From Lentinus brumalis (taxonomy: Eukaryota; Basidiomycota; Agaricomycetes; Polyporales; Polyporaceae): a DNA stretch of 64,000 bases. Below, one piece after another: positions 11,857-23,323 of this stretch (position 1 is the first letter of the stretch; every line of letters begins with the position of its first letter). The stretch lies in contig MARA01000030.1 in assembly GCA_001792895.1 (NCBI GenBank), positions 248,001 through 312,000 of the forward strand. Reading direction: 5' to 3'. A program made the position numbers and the translations under genes. The notes beneath the pieces are model-generated. The model made no database searches. It saw nothing but the letters and a program-made list of their open reading frames with translations, and was not told the DNA's origin.

Positions 11857-12916
11857 GGGAACGGAGGAGGGCAAACGAGCGATGGTAGGCGGACACCGCG
11901 GAGACGACTCGGGCTCACTGGCAAAGTCGAGATAGGACTATAAAGACCGCACGCAGAAGCGCGTACAAGGGTCTCTGCACCGCACAGCGAGCGAACACAA
12001 GGGAAGAGGGGACGATGGCGCTGTCGAGGGCGGTATGATGTATATCATGATGGGATCGTGTGAAGGCACTTTCGCCTCGCGAGTTTGTGGGCGTATGTAA
12101 ACTTGCAGCGGAGTTGTTCACACGATGCGCGTCACGGTAAATAGCAAATCTTGCTGAAGAGGCCGACAGGGCCACTCGTGTAGCATGTCGCTGTTGCCGA
12201 GAGCACAGACGATATGGAGGGGAAGCCTTGACCGTCCTCCGCGGCGCCATAGCTTGTGACATCGACACCGTCTGAACTTGTTGGAGGCACTGGTTCGAAG
12301 AGTCCCCTGTTGCCTGAGCGTCGGCGCTACGCCCGTTCTTCGACTTTCTGTGCGCATACTTGAGAGCCCGCCCATAGACACAGGTCAGACGAACGCACCG
12401 ATGACACAAGGCGTTGCCAAAGATGCAGCTCTCGGCCGGCATCGACCGCGTCAGAATCGGTCTGGGCGGGACTTTCCGTACTTCCAACAACCACGGTCCA
12501 CGGGAGGTGGTATAGACGCTTAGTACTTATCGTCTGACTGGAAGATGTAAGAGTGCGTCAGCCACTCGCCCTTCAGGATGACCATCGACCGGGTGACGTA
12601 CCTGCTCGGGTCTGAGTGGTGTGTATGAGTTGAAAGCCTTGTGAAGATCACCGGACGTCGAGCTACCAGATAGAAGCGCTGTCATCAGACAGACTGCTGC
12701 AATGCGGGGAATGTCGGCCTTCACCCCGAACAACGGTGAGCACTGAAGAGCGTATATGCACATCATCATAGGTGCACAGAATGAGCCTTACAAAAGCCAA
12801 TGATGCGCGGTTACGCAAAAGAAACCTGCTGAACGTCGCATTCTCTCAGTAGCGTACAGCATCAGGAAACGGACCTCTCTGGATCTCGAGCCAACTCCCT
12901 CGAAGACTTTCTTCAA
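11857..12916. other. Upstream region of copy C and 3' flank of glyoxal oxidase 2
   Basis: No gene is supported. It contains the conserved upstream block of copy C (12014-12102) and spacer shared with the other tandem units. Confidence 0.5.
12014..12102 (-). promoter_or_regulatory. Conserved upstream block, membrane gene C
   Basis: This is the counterpart of 5586-5666 and 8768-8858, 158-246 bp upstream of the ATG at 11856. It ends gtgggcgtatgtaaac in plus-strand reading. Confidence 0.55.
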
Positions 12917-14745
12917 TCAATCATGAGTCGGAGGAGCACTTCCGCTTCCCATCATAACCCACGCGCCCTCGCTGCTGACACCGTCCACCGTCAAGAAGAT
13001 ACTCGCGGGACCGGGAGGATAGACACGGCCATTCGGCGGGGTGACGAATGTGAGAGACTTGCCGTCGCGGGCGACGGTCGCGTCCATGAACACCAGGCGG
13101 GCGCCCATATGGAAACCATGGGTCGAGAAACCGAGGTCCATGAGCGAAACTGGACAGAACAGGACGTGAGTTCAGAACCACGCGGATGTAGTTCGCAGTA
13201 CGTACCCTGAACCTTGGTACCGCGCTTACTCAGCGTACCCGGGAGCGAGATAGGCACGGTGACGCGCTCCCCAAATTTCAACTTCGCAGGCGTGCTGAGA
13301 ATGCGGGGGCGCTGCATGGACATGTATGGCGGGTTGAGCGTCTGCACTCGGAACTCGGCGGGGAACTTGACGTCCTGTGGGCCAACTCTGGTGCTGTTGT
13401 TCGGGTTGCTTCCCGCGATGAGGAAGTTGCCCTGAGGGGTGAGGGTGATAGTTGAGTGGTACATGCGTGCAATGCCCGAGCTAGGCATGCCTTCGTTGCT
13501 GATGCGCTGACCGAGCGACGCGTCTGGAGTGTAGATCGACGGAATAAGGGCCGGGTGATCAGCGTTGGACTCGTTGACGGTATCCGGCAGAGCGTCGAAG
13601 CCAGAAAACCCGGTCTGTGCGCCGTTGGATATGAGGACCTGGCCGTTAGGGAGGTGGACTAGTTCGTGCAAGATGCGGCCCTCGATCATCTGCTCGACCT
13701 GCCAGCCTTTCGCGATACCTTCAGCCGTGAGTGTGATGCGGGAGCACTGCGACGACGCAGGGTGCTGAGAGGAGAAGTTGACCGGTTGGATTCGGTCGTC
13801 TATCTGAGATCCGCCGCAGACGAGAACTTCGGGAGTGTAGTCGGGAGGGGACAGTGGCAAGAGGATGGCAGAGCCGTCGGTGGGCACCGTGACGCGGACA
13901 CCGTTGGGGATGTCCGGCAGGACGGTCTCGGTGTTAGCTTCGACGTCGTAGATGATTGACTGGTTGTTCGCAACCATGAAGACAGTTCCATCCGGAAGCG
14001 CGAAGATTCTAGGAGACAGTCAGTCTCTTCCGCGCTGACACGCTCTAATGGACATGCCTTGGGAACAAGTTGGCGGGTAGGGAACGCTCCAGGAACGGCG
14101 AAGGACGAACGAATTCTTCTTTGCGAGGGAAGAACTCAAAGCTGGTTTCGGGGTCAATGTCGTAGAAGAGCGATCCGACGTGTGAGCCACCAGCGATCAG
14201 CAGACTGCCGTCGAAGATACGTATCGACGACGGGTACCACCGATTGACTAGCAGGTGCAGACCGGGGTCCTCGTATACCGTGCAGCCTTCTCCAGTACGA
14301 GACAAGCACGGACCGAAGAGACGAATTCCCTGGATTCCAGGCTCGATGGCTGGGTTGCCATCGTACCCAGTCGGGTCGCCGCCGACGTTCACCTGTATGT
14401 CTTGAGTCAACATATGATATGCACTTAGGACGACGCGGGACAGACCATTGTACCGTTACTCAGGAATGCTCCACCGGCGCACCAGGAGTTGGTGACGACG
14501 TCGAGTGCGGTCACAGCATCTGTTTCGAGGTTCCATAGAGCGCCCCACGCGGAGTGTCCGTTGATCTGAAGCGGATCGTCGGATGCGCGATCGAAGAAGA
14601 GAGCGAGAGTGGGAGAGACGATGACAGATTCGATGACAATGATTCCAGACGACTGATTCTTGAGGGTGAAGGTCCACCCAGGCGAAGGAGGAGCGGCACT
14701 GGCGAGGGACGTGAAGAGGATAACCAGGGCTACCAGGGATCTCAT
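12917..14745 (-). CDS. Glyoxal oxidase copy 2 (AA5_1 copper radical oxidase)
   Basis: This is a secreted H2O2-producing aldehyde oxidase of the glyoxal oxidase type. Exons 14745-14446, 14392-14058, 14008-13206 and 13149-12917 sum to 1671 bp, giving 556 aa, close to the roughly 560 aa of known fungal enzymes. It has a signal peptide [17 protein letters not shown], the radical-site Cys in NSWCAGG, NRWYPSS (Tyr), RMYHSTI (Tyr-His) and [10 protein letters not shown] (His). The second intron (14057-14009) starts GCATGT and ends CTAG, so it is a GC-AG intron at the position where copies 1 and 3 have GT-AG. No disabling change was seen. It lies next to the tandem membrane-protein genes on the same strand; co-regulation is possible but not shown. 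Confidence 0.9.
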
Positions 14746-14807
14746 GGTCGTCGCGACTCAAGAGGACGATGTCCTTGGAGTGCAGTCACCGAGGTCCGAA
14801 AAGCATA

Positions 14808-14819
14808 TGCATATATGCT
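14808..14819 (-). promoter_or_regulatory. TATA-like element of glyoxal oxidase copy 2
   Basis: GCATATATGC on the minus strand lies about 65-75 bp upstream of the ATG at 14745, matching the spacing of TATA-like motifs in the other two glyoxal oxidase genes. Confidence 0.4.
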
Positions 14820-15858
14820 GTTGAGGAGGGTAGGCGTCAGCAATGTTGCGAGCTCTGATTCGACGACACTGTACGCACATGGGCCACCCTGCGCCTCCAA
14901 TGAGGGAAGAGTACTACGACTGAAATGCTATGACGGGCTTCCATCCGATCAAGCACCGACCGGCGTGCTATGGGGGTCGAAGTGCGTCCCTGGTTCACAG
15001 GAGCAGTTGCTCTATAGCCAGTTTCGGCGCCCGTGAGGGATGCTGGTGCTGCAAAACTCGATCATCGACTAATACCAGGGAGAAATTCAGCAGTTCATGA
15101 TGTTGCCCATCGGGAGATGAAAAATCGTCGGGCTGCCGCAGAAACAGTGGCTACGCCTTAGGACTATCGCCAGCAGAAGAAACCTCTCCTGGAGTGCTGC
15201 TAGCGGTTGTCAATACCTTGGCATTCTCATGGACAAGCACCGCAGTAAGCACGTACCGGGTGTATAGCATATAGAGAGAAGGCTGCGTGATCAGCCTAAC
15301 TGGCAGATTAACGCTACTGGCTATAGGACAGAATGAGCTGACATCCCACCGCAGCCGCGAATGCGCCTGATCATGGGGCTCTAAGCTATTGCTGCATGCC
15401 AGTCACCATCGCGCCAAGACTGTGCTGACTGGCCAACAGACACCGGTGAGGGAAAGTGCGATAGCTTCGTGGTGGTAGAAGGCAAGCGCAAGGTTCGGAA
15501 GACGCCCGTTGTCTTCGTTTGCGATGGCTTTCCAGCGTCTAAACTTTCTCTCGTAGGTAGTCGTAGATACGTCATCCGCCCGTACTCAGCTGCATGAAAG
15601 AGCAGCGGGAGCCTAGAATGTCTGCAGTTTACTTACTATCTGACCTTGCATGCAGACAATCGCATAAGCTAGAACAACTGACCAAGACTAGACTTATACG
15701 TATACGAGCCATACGCGCAGCAATACAAGAAGAACATTGCGGAGAATGTCAGGGAAGTATGTATCTCAGACAAGTGGACTCATTGTGGAAGTGGAAGCTG
15801 AAAAGAAGGTGATACAGTAGCAAACGGACTTGCGACCAGTTCCTCGCGAGCAACAATA
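14820..15858. other. Divergent intergenic region
   Basis: No gene is supported between the start of glyoxal oxidase 2 (minus) and the glycosylase-like gene (plus). Short open frames at 15381-15575 and 15594-15812 show no domain features. Confidence 0.45.
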
Positions 15859-17232
15859 ATGCCGACAGTGCGACTCACACGGAGACCACGAAAAGTCATC
15901 ACGGACCTTTCGAGCCCCCGCGAAGCAGCGAAGAACGGAAGCCAGCGCCGACTCCGTCGAGAGCATCCACGACAACGCGGAGGATGACCCCCTAGTGTCG
16001 CTGCTCGACTTCACCGATCTCGACACACAATCCGCCATCTCTGCACGTTTCTCCGAAATTGCCGAGACTCTATTACAGCACTATCGCATCGAAATCACCA
16101 CATCCTCCACGGTCGAGCAGCTCGAGCTCCTGGAGATCGAGTTCTACCTATACAAGCCCGGCTGCCACGAAGATCCATTCACGCACGGCAGCGTCGAGCA
16201 GTGCCAGGCAGGGCAGTGGTGAGTGCCCTCATCCTCTCATAGTAGTGACACGGACACTCAATCAAGACGTACGATGTGCATCGCAGGTACTTCCACCGCC
16301 CGCCTTCACGCTCGAACGAACTCGGGACACCAACTGCGTTCGCATCCGGCTACCGTGGCGGAACGCGCAAGGGCCTCGACATCACGATCGGCCACCCCGC
16401 GCCCGCCGTAACGTCAAAGTACTTCTCAGCAGGCAATTCAGCGGACGGTCCGGCCTCCTCCCCGTCCAAGTCGACGAGTACTAGCACGCTCCGTGGCGGG
16501 ATCCTCCTGCGCTCCATCCGTCGTCAGAGCGACAACACGGTGATCTCAGGCCCCTCCCTGCTGGTAGACGAGATCCTGCGCCTCAGCGGCGCGTCCAAGA
16601 TCCCCGACCTCATCGCAGACGTCTGGCAAAACGACATCTCCGCCTTCCCATCCTCCTCCGCTTCCCCATCGTCTTCCGCACCCCGCCGCTCCACCATGCG
16701 CCTCGTCCGCGTGTCTCCAGCTCCCCGGGCCCCAAGCGCACCAGAAGCCAGTCTGCGCATATACCGCTCCCCGCGCATCGGCCTCGACCTCTCGCACTCC
16801 TCCATCTCGACCACCAACCTCCGCACGCACCCGCGCGTCCTCTTCCTCGGCCAGCCCTACCGCTTCTTCGCGCACCCGCACTTCCTCACCGCGAACGGCC
16901 GCGGGCAGACCTTCCTCGGGGTGTACGACGCGCTGGACGCCGCGGGCGCGCACGCGGTGTACTCGCTCGAGATGTGGCGGGCGATCGAGACGGCCACGCG
17001 GTGGAAGTTCCTCACCGTGAAGAACTGCTTTGCGGAGTATCGGACGGGGGTGGAGGGTGCGTATGAGGACTATGGGAAGCCGCTCGAGGAGGTGCTGGGG
17101 CAGTGGGTGGGGAGGAAGGGCGTGAGCGGGTCGATGACGGGGTGGCTGAGGATGATGGGGACGTTGCGCAGGTTCTTGAGCACCGCAGAGAAAGCGACTG
17201 TGGTCGCAGAGGGGCAAGGGAGCGAGCACTAG
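15859..17232 (+). CDS. 3-methyladenine DNA glycosylase (AAG/MPG)-like protein
   Basis: The second exon (16287-17232) carries segments that line up in order with the AAG/MPG base-excision repair family: GLDITIG, GGILLRSIRR, VISGPSLLVDEIL, YRSPRIGLDLS and PYRFFAHP. The family removes alkylated purines from DNA; activity here is inferred from motifs only. The first exon ends at 16218 and joins as QAGQ-W-YFHRP across an intron 16219-16286. The start is uncertain. The ATG at 15859 (MPTVRLTRRPRKV) is in a different frame from SVESIHDNAEDDPLVSLLDF just downstream, and one extra base around 15936-15940 (aacggaag) would reconcile them. If that base is real, translation would start elsewhere. Fungal homologues are often annotated only as hypothetical. 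Confidence 0.6.
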
Positions 17233-17400
17233 AACATTTGCGGTCCCCGTTCCTTCTTCCTTGAGTTCTCTCATCGGACATCGTTGTGTTGCATTCCTTC
17301 TTGTATTAAGTTTGCTCTAACCCCAGCACGCTCTTACATCCACACACACACACATGTCCATGTGCCAGTGCACTACTTACTCGTGTCATGATTCATAATG

Positions 17401-19873
17401 TCATGATAAGTACCGCCCGACCTTCCGGAACCACACCTTCACGCGCTTGCCCTGCGCTTCGTCCGCAGCGTCGCGCTTTTCGCGCTCCTCCGCCTCCTCC
17501 TCGCGGATGCGCACGCCGTCCCCTGGTCCCCACACGGCGTCCGTGTCGAGGTCGACCTCCATGAGCGGCACCATGTGCTGCGTCTTCTTCAGCCAGAACC
17601 GCTCCCACAGCCAGTACCCGATGTAGCACGCGATGTACACCGCGAGCCCGATGTACGTCGCCACCACGTTCTGAAAAGCGGTCAGCCTGGAGTCGAATGA
17701 AGGGAGAAGAGCGGAAGCGAAAACAGAAACGGATACGCACCCTCGCGCTGAACGGCTGCTGGACCACCGACGCGTACCCCTGCGCGGCGAACATCGCCAC
17801 GGTGAGCACGATCGTGATGAGCGGGAGGACGGGGAAGATGGGCTGCGTGTAGGGCAGGTCGGCGGTCGAGCGACCCTGCGCCTTCCACGCGGCGCGGAAG
17901 CGGAGCGAGATGAGGCCGATCGTGCCCCACACGAGGAGCGACGAAATGCCGGTGAGGTTGAGGAGCCAGGTGAAGACGACGCCTTCGCCCCAGATCGTCG
18001 TGAGGAAGGTCACGAAGGAGACGGCGAGGGAGAGGCTATGGGGAGCGCCGACGGGTTAGTGGACGCTGGAGGAGTGCCAAGTGGGCACGGAGGAGGAGGG
18101 AGACGTACAGGAGTGAGGGAACGGGGACGCCGCGGCGGTTGACCCAGCCGAAGATGCGCGGGGCCTGGCCGGCGCGCGCGAGGGCGAGGAGCATGCGGCT
18201 GCTCGCGAAGAAACATGAGTTCGTTGCCGACAAGACGGCCGTGAGTAGCACGGCGTTGACGACATGGACAGCAGCGCCGAAGCCGGCACGCTGGAAGACG
18301 ACCGTAAGGGGTGACGCAGCGACGCTCGAGTCTGCAGAGCATCAGTACGAGGGAGCGGGGACCGCAGAATACTACTGAGCTCACCAGAGGCAGCGTTGAG
18401 CAAGGTCGGGTCTTGCCAGTTGATGTTGAGACCGATCGTAAGCATCGTAAGGATGTAGAAGACGACAATGCGGAAGAAGGTCGCGCGGACAGCGCGGGGG
18501 ACAGCCTTGTGCGGGCACGCGCTCTCGCCGGCAGCGAGAGAGACGAGCTCGACGCCGCCGTACGAGTAGAACGCGTAGACGAAGGTCTGTGCGAACGCGC
18601 TGAAGCCGCCGATGAACGCTTGTCCATTTTGGAAGTTGGAGAGGCCCTGTGCGGCGCGTTGGGCGTAAGGTTGGCGGAGGGGTAGAGGGGTAGAGGGCGC
18701 GAAGGGGACGTACCGGGCCAGGATGGTTGTGCACACCTCCCCAGTCGTAGATGAGGCCGACGAAGATGAAGACGATGATCATGACGACCTTGATCATGGC
18801 GAACCAGTATTCGGACTCGCCTATCAAGAGATGAATGCTGTGCAGTGAAGTGCTGGCAACACATTGACGTACCGTAGACGCGGACGTGGATGAGCTGCAT
18901 GAGGAATATGGGCGTGATGATGATGAGAGCCCATTGCCACGTCGCGATCCTCGAGTCCCAGTACTGCGAAGGGTTTCAGTCAGTGAAGCGCGACGGGAGC
19001 GATGAGCATGAACTAACCTGTAGGATTACCGCGGCTGCCGTAAGCTCACTAGCTAAAGGGAAGAAGTGGTGGTTAAACGTGGGAGAGTAGGCGACATGAG
19101 CATGTGAACTTACGTATGGACAGGGCCCTGCAAGGCCGGCGATTACCGACATCAGCAAGGTTGCGTCTAATTGTAGACGAGACGTTTGCACACTAACCAT
19201 TGAAGCCAATAGTTCCATCCTGTCTACAAGTTAGAGACAGAAACAGCTGCTCCCGAGCGCAAAGCGTACGCACCAACGGTGAATCCTAATGCAGGTGAGA
19301 AGAACCTCGAACCGTATGTTGCGAATGATCCGGACACTGGGATCCACGCAGCCATCTCTCCCTAGCGTACGCGTCTTAGACCCCTGCGAGATAGAAGCAA
19401 GCTAGCAAAAGACTCACAAGGATATGACGACACCGTAGCAGTAAACGCCGACGGTGAAGTAGGAGAGCAGCGCACCGGCGGGACCTGCAACAGCGATTGC
19501 CTGCCGGCATTCAGTATCGTGTGATCGGGGTTAACAAGGGCTAACTGACCGAGCCCGCACTCAAGAAGATTCCTGTGCCGATGGTTCCGCCGACAGCTTC
19601 ACGGCCACGAAGAGCAGTTCAGAAGACCGAGGGTTATCAGATAGTAGGTAGCAGGAAGCGCTCACCAATCATGGTAAGATGGCGGCTCTCCATGGCACGT
19701 TTGGTCTCGTTCTGCGCGCTGGCATTGCCCATGAGAACGCGCTTCCAAAGAGGAAGGGTCTTCGCGTCATGGTCGATGGATCCCTTCTCGATAACATCTG
19801 CGGGGACCTTCTCCTTCGCCTCGTCGGTGGAGGCCCAGGACGGGGTCCGCGACTCTGGGAGGGACGGGGCCAT
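17401..19873 (-). CDS. Amino-acid permease (YAT/APC superfamily)
   Basis: This is a multi-intron plasma-membrane amino-acid transporter. The N-terminal exon (19873-19666) encodes a hydrophilic cytosolic tail (MAPSLPESRTPSWAS through LPLWKRVLMGNASAQNETK and SRHLTMI). It splices to AVGGTIGTGIFLSAGS, the hallmark TM1 substrate-binding loop of the family. Later exons encode VELVSLAAGES, further TM segments, RAGQAPRIFGWVNRRGVPVP, and a final TM-rich exon with the cytosolic end VWFRKVGRYLS and a stop at 17401. Many introns of 50-60 bp interrupt it and I did not fix every junction. The start was chosen because it precedes the typical charged tail; upstream codons in the same frame are low complexity. 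It is divergently arranged with the Zn2Cys6 gene at 20224, about 350 bp apart. Confidence 0.85.
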
Positions 19874-20059
19874 GCTGGCTGGCTGAGGCCGTGGTCGTGA
19901 TGGCGGGTGAGAGCAAGAGGCAGAGGCTGGGGCTCCCTCCCCGACGCAATTTGCGCGCCTCTTCCATAACGCGATGGAGTCAAATCGAGAAATTGCCAGC
20001 GACCAACTTTTACGCAGGCGCCCTCTCGCCCCCCGGCCCGCCAGCCAAGCCACCCGCCG

Positions 20060-22806
20060 GTCGATCGTCTCCGATTGCACATCGGAGATTCGGCGCGGAC
20101 GGCGCGCGAGATAACGCAGGATCTAATCTAATCGCGGAGACACTGCGCATGCCCAAGTCTGAGCTTAGCTTCAGCTTTCTTTCCGTCTCTTCTCCGTCTA
20201 CCCCGCATCGTCTCGCAGGTATCATGAAGGACGGCAAGCAACGTGCGAAGCATGATACCGCCGTTCCATCAGGCCGTGGAACATACGCAAAGCAGGCCTG
20301 CAGCCACTGCAGGAAACGGTGAGCAGCGCCATACCCGCGTCCGTCGTTCCCACTCACGCCCAGCCATCGACGAAGCAAATCCAAGTGTGATGGGCGGACA
20401 CCGGTCTGTGGGCCGTGCGAGAAGGCGGGTCGTGCATCAGAGGTGCGTGGTGTGCTTGCATATCCATATCCTCCTCTCATGCCCCTTGCTCCTGTCCTGT
20501 CTCGTTCGCTCGGTTTCTCATCTCATACTGCTGGCTTGACTCTGAACTCTCGCTCTCTGCTCGCGTCCTCTGCTTCACTCTCTGTCTCTCTCAGTGCACC
20601 TGGGGCAAGGAAACAGCAAAGAAAGCCCGCACACAACAGCACTTCGAGTCTCTCGAGAACTACATCCGCGCCCTCGAGGCAAAGGTCAAAGATCTCCAGG
20701 CAGACCTCGAGAATTGCCGCCGGAATCACGGCGGACCCTCTCCTCCTGCTTCGTCCGACCTCGCCCGAGACCCCTCCCTACCACGGCCGGACTCCGTAGA
20801 AGTCGAAATCTCTACCGATGGCGGCAACACCTCCTCCTCCAACAGCGACTCCGACATAGACACCCTCATCTCCCCGACGAAACACCTCCTGGTACGTCGC
20901 TGTCCCGTTCCTGTGTCTATTTTCAGATGTCTCGCCTTTCGCTTGTCTCCGATTTCCGTCACAACATACGCAAGGTGGGCTGCGGTGTCGCCCGTCTCCC
21001 TGTCCATGTCCCGCATCGCCATCCTACCCCACATGCGCGCCCTCTGTACACGCTTCTTACCCCACATCACGCGTGCACTCTCACTGCGCTCGAGGACTGT
21101 GAGGCCTCGGTGAGTCGAGGCAGACACATTCTCGGATTAGCATCGCCCACATTGGTCACCTGGGGATGATACCGGGCGCCAATGCACTGGTCGCAGTGGG
21201 TTAATTGACGACGCACGCAGCTACTCCTCCACGGCAGGCATCCCAGCGCTTTGAGAGGCACGCCAAAGGGCGACTCGCCGCGCGAGCGTACCTTTCGGCC
21301 AGCTTTCAGGCTGCAAGGTAACATCTCCGCCGATCGCGCTCTCAAATAGGGCAAAATGTATCCTTGCGCGGCGTAGATCTGTCGCCTCGAAACGCTGGTA
21401 TGCCTGTCGTGCTAGTTCATGACCATCGATTCGATGCGGCTGCAATCGTCTTTTGATAATTGTGCACACTCGCCGGCCTAGCCCAGGCGCGTTGTCCCGT
21501 TTGTTCCCGCTTTATAACCATTTCTGACGGCATCAGTTCGCACCTTCGGGGTCGACCTCACGCTTGACGTAGAGGGTTGTTGTGGTGCTGCATACGCTCT
21601 GCGATGCTCGCTGCACTCGCGAGCACTGTCGCGTTGTGGCTATCCAGAGCGACGTTCGGACACACGTTCATAGTGTTTGCGACGTCCTCGTACGATGTCA
21701 TGAACCGCCCGTCTGCATGACGGGTGTGACCGCGAGCAGAGTCTGGTACCCCGCATTGGCACCGCTTGCGCATCCTCGCGGGAGAAGGGTCTTGGTCAGT
21801 CGAGGCTGGCAAGGCATTGCCGGCGACTCGCTGGAGGACAGCGGACGTGCAGGGAGGTCATGCTTTGCGCCGCTCGGGCAGCGCTAGAAGGCCCTATCTG
21901 GTTCGTTGGTTTCGGTTGCTCATGCGTTTCCACACAGTTGCAAGACACCGACCTCGAATTCCACGGCCCGACGTCTGTGTGGCGATTAGGCGCACAGCGA
22001 TCCTCACCAGCCACGACCGACGCAAAAGGCTCTGCATCACCGGAACCGTCTCACGCCGCACCGTCCTCAACATACTTCGACTGGGCGCGCTACCTGCCCC
22101 ACGAGGTCCCTCTCACTCGCGCGGAACATGACCGAATACTGGACATCCTGCTCAAGTTCTGCCAGTGCTGGAGCCTGCGGATCGTCCCCGAACTCTTCCT
22201 GCGCGACATGCACCGTGCGCTGAGCCTTCCACCGGGCGCCCCGCTCCCGAGGGCCGCACACTACAGTCCGATGCTCCACAACTCTGCGCTCGCACTCGCG
22301 ACGGCGTTCACGGACGACCCTGCTGTGAAGGACATCCGGTGCAGACGCATGTTCGCGTCGAAGGCGAAGAGCTACATCGAGGGGGATGCGCAGAAGCCGA
22401 CGATCGCGCTCGTCACGGGGCTGGGGACGCTCGCGCTCTTCCACTCGACGTGCGGCGAGCAGAGCTTGGGATATCTGTACTTTGGTACGTCGGCGCGCTG
22501 GATGTCTCCGATCGCTTGCTGACTCCGTCGCAGGTATGGCTGGTCGCGTCAGCCAAGCTCGTAAGTGTGGAGATCCCGTCGTTGTTGACATCAGCTAAGC
22601 TTCTCTCCAGTCGGGCTGAAGACAGACTGCTCGTCGTGGGTCAAGTCCGGGCTGATCACGGAGGCGGACATGTACGACCGCAACTGGGCGTACTGGTCGA
22701 TCTACTCGCAGGACATCCTGTGGTCGCTGTACGTCGGGCGCGAGTGCTCGCTCGTCCCGCACAAGAAGGACCGCCAGTTCCCGGTGCCGTCGTGCGGACG
22801 TTCGCA
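20060..22806 (+). repeat. Segmental duplication, left copy (truncated transcription factor)
   Basis: This block matches 28840-31612 almost throughout, including introns and about 165 bp of 5' flank. Near its right end it lacks the 73 bp corresponding to 31523-31595, keeps about 16 more matching bases, then becomes unrelated. The copies differ more in the large intron than in exons. Confidence 0.9.
20069..20087. promoter_or_regulatory. Everted CGG repeat upstream of Zn2Cys6 copy 1
   Basis: CTCCGAT-N5-ATCGGAG is a perfect 7+7 palindrome about 140 bp upstream of the ATG, read as CCG-N9-CGG. Zn2Cys6 dimers typically bind paired CGG triplets. The core CCGAT-N5-ATCGG is kept upstream of copy 2 at 28850-28864, so autoregulation is a reasonable hypothesis. 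Confidence 0.4.
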
Positions 22807-23323
22807 GCTTGCTGGTACGAGGCGCGTCGCTGTCGTAGCTACCGAATATATTTCGTGCGCGCGCAGGCGGCCGGTAGCCTCGTGGCGCACCGCCACACTC
22901 GCAACCCCGGGGCATCGCGAGATACCGTCAGAGGATCTTCCAGATCGATCACTTGACTCTGAGCACAACGGGGGGCGTATACCACACGGGGGACGACGGG
23001 GGGCGTATACCACACGGGGGGCGTATACCACACGGGGGACGACGGGGGACGAGGGGACGATGGGGTTCTCTCTGGATGGGCTGGCACTCTGGACTCGGGC
23101 TCTCGAGGGAGGGAGACGGTCGCATTTCTTCTATGGACTACAGGAGCTACGCTACAAAAGCTACATACGCTACCGCAGCTCCCACCCACATACCGCGCAG
23201 AAATGCTCTTCATGGTGGCACGCACACGGGCGCCTATGCCCTCGACCAGCGCGATGTCCTCGTCCTGACCTCCTCCGCCCGTCCTCCATGTCCCCTATCC
23301 GAATTGTGTGCGAGATTGTGTAA
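20224..23323 (+). pseudogene. Zn2Cys6 transcription factor copy 1, truncated with foreign C-terminus
   Basis: Exons 20224-20318, 20376-20442, 20595-20891, 21938-22484, 22534-22560 and 22611-23323 read as one frame of 581 aa. The zinc cluster (CSHC through SKC and PVCGPC to SEC), the coiled coil (QQHFESLENYIRALEAK) and the first part of the fungal-specific middle homology region match copy 2. After RQFPVP the frame leaves the family, because 73 bp are missing relative to copy 2 and the rest of the duplication is absent. About 190 residues of unrelated, repeat-containing sequence follow, including a minisatellite reading GGRIPHGGRRGAYTTRG. The product would keep DNA-binding and dimerisation regions but lose the C-terminal activation half. 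It is a decayed copy or possibly a dominant-negative regulator; expression is unknown. Confidence 0.8.
22974..23060 (+). repeat. GC-rich minisatellite
   Basis: Three copies of a GGGGGGCGTATACCACAC-type unit are separated by GGGGGACGAC-like spacers. It lies in the unrelated tail of the truncated regulator and begins about 170 bp past the duplication breakpoint. Confidence 0.8.

Noticed and set aside
16546..17274. 242-codon minus-strand frame opposite the glycosylase-like gene
   Set aside because: It is an antisense shadow of GC-rich coding sequence; composition is Arg/Glu/His-rich as expected for an antisense frame, and the plus strand has family motifs.
22974..23060. Possible CRISPR-like array
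   Set aside because: Only three irregular GC-rich units without unique spacers of constant length, in a eukaryotic genome; it is a minisatellite.
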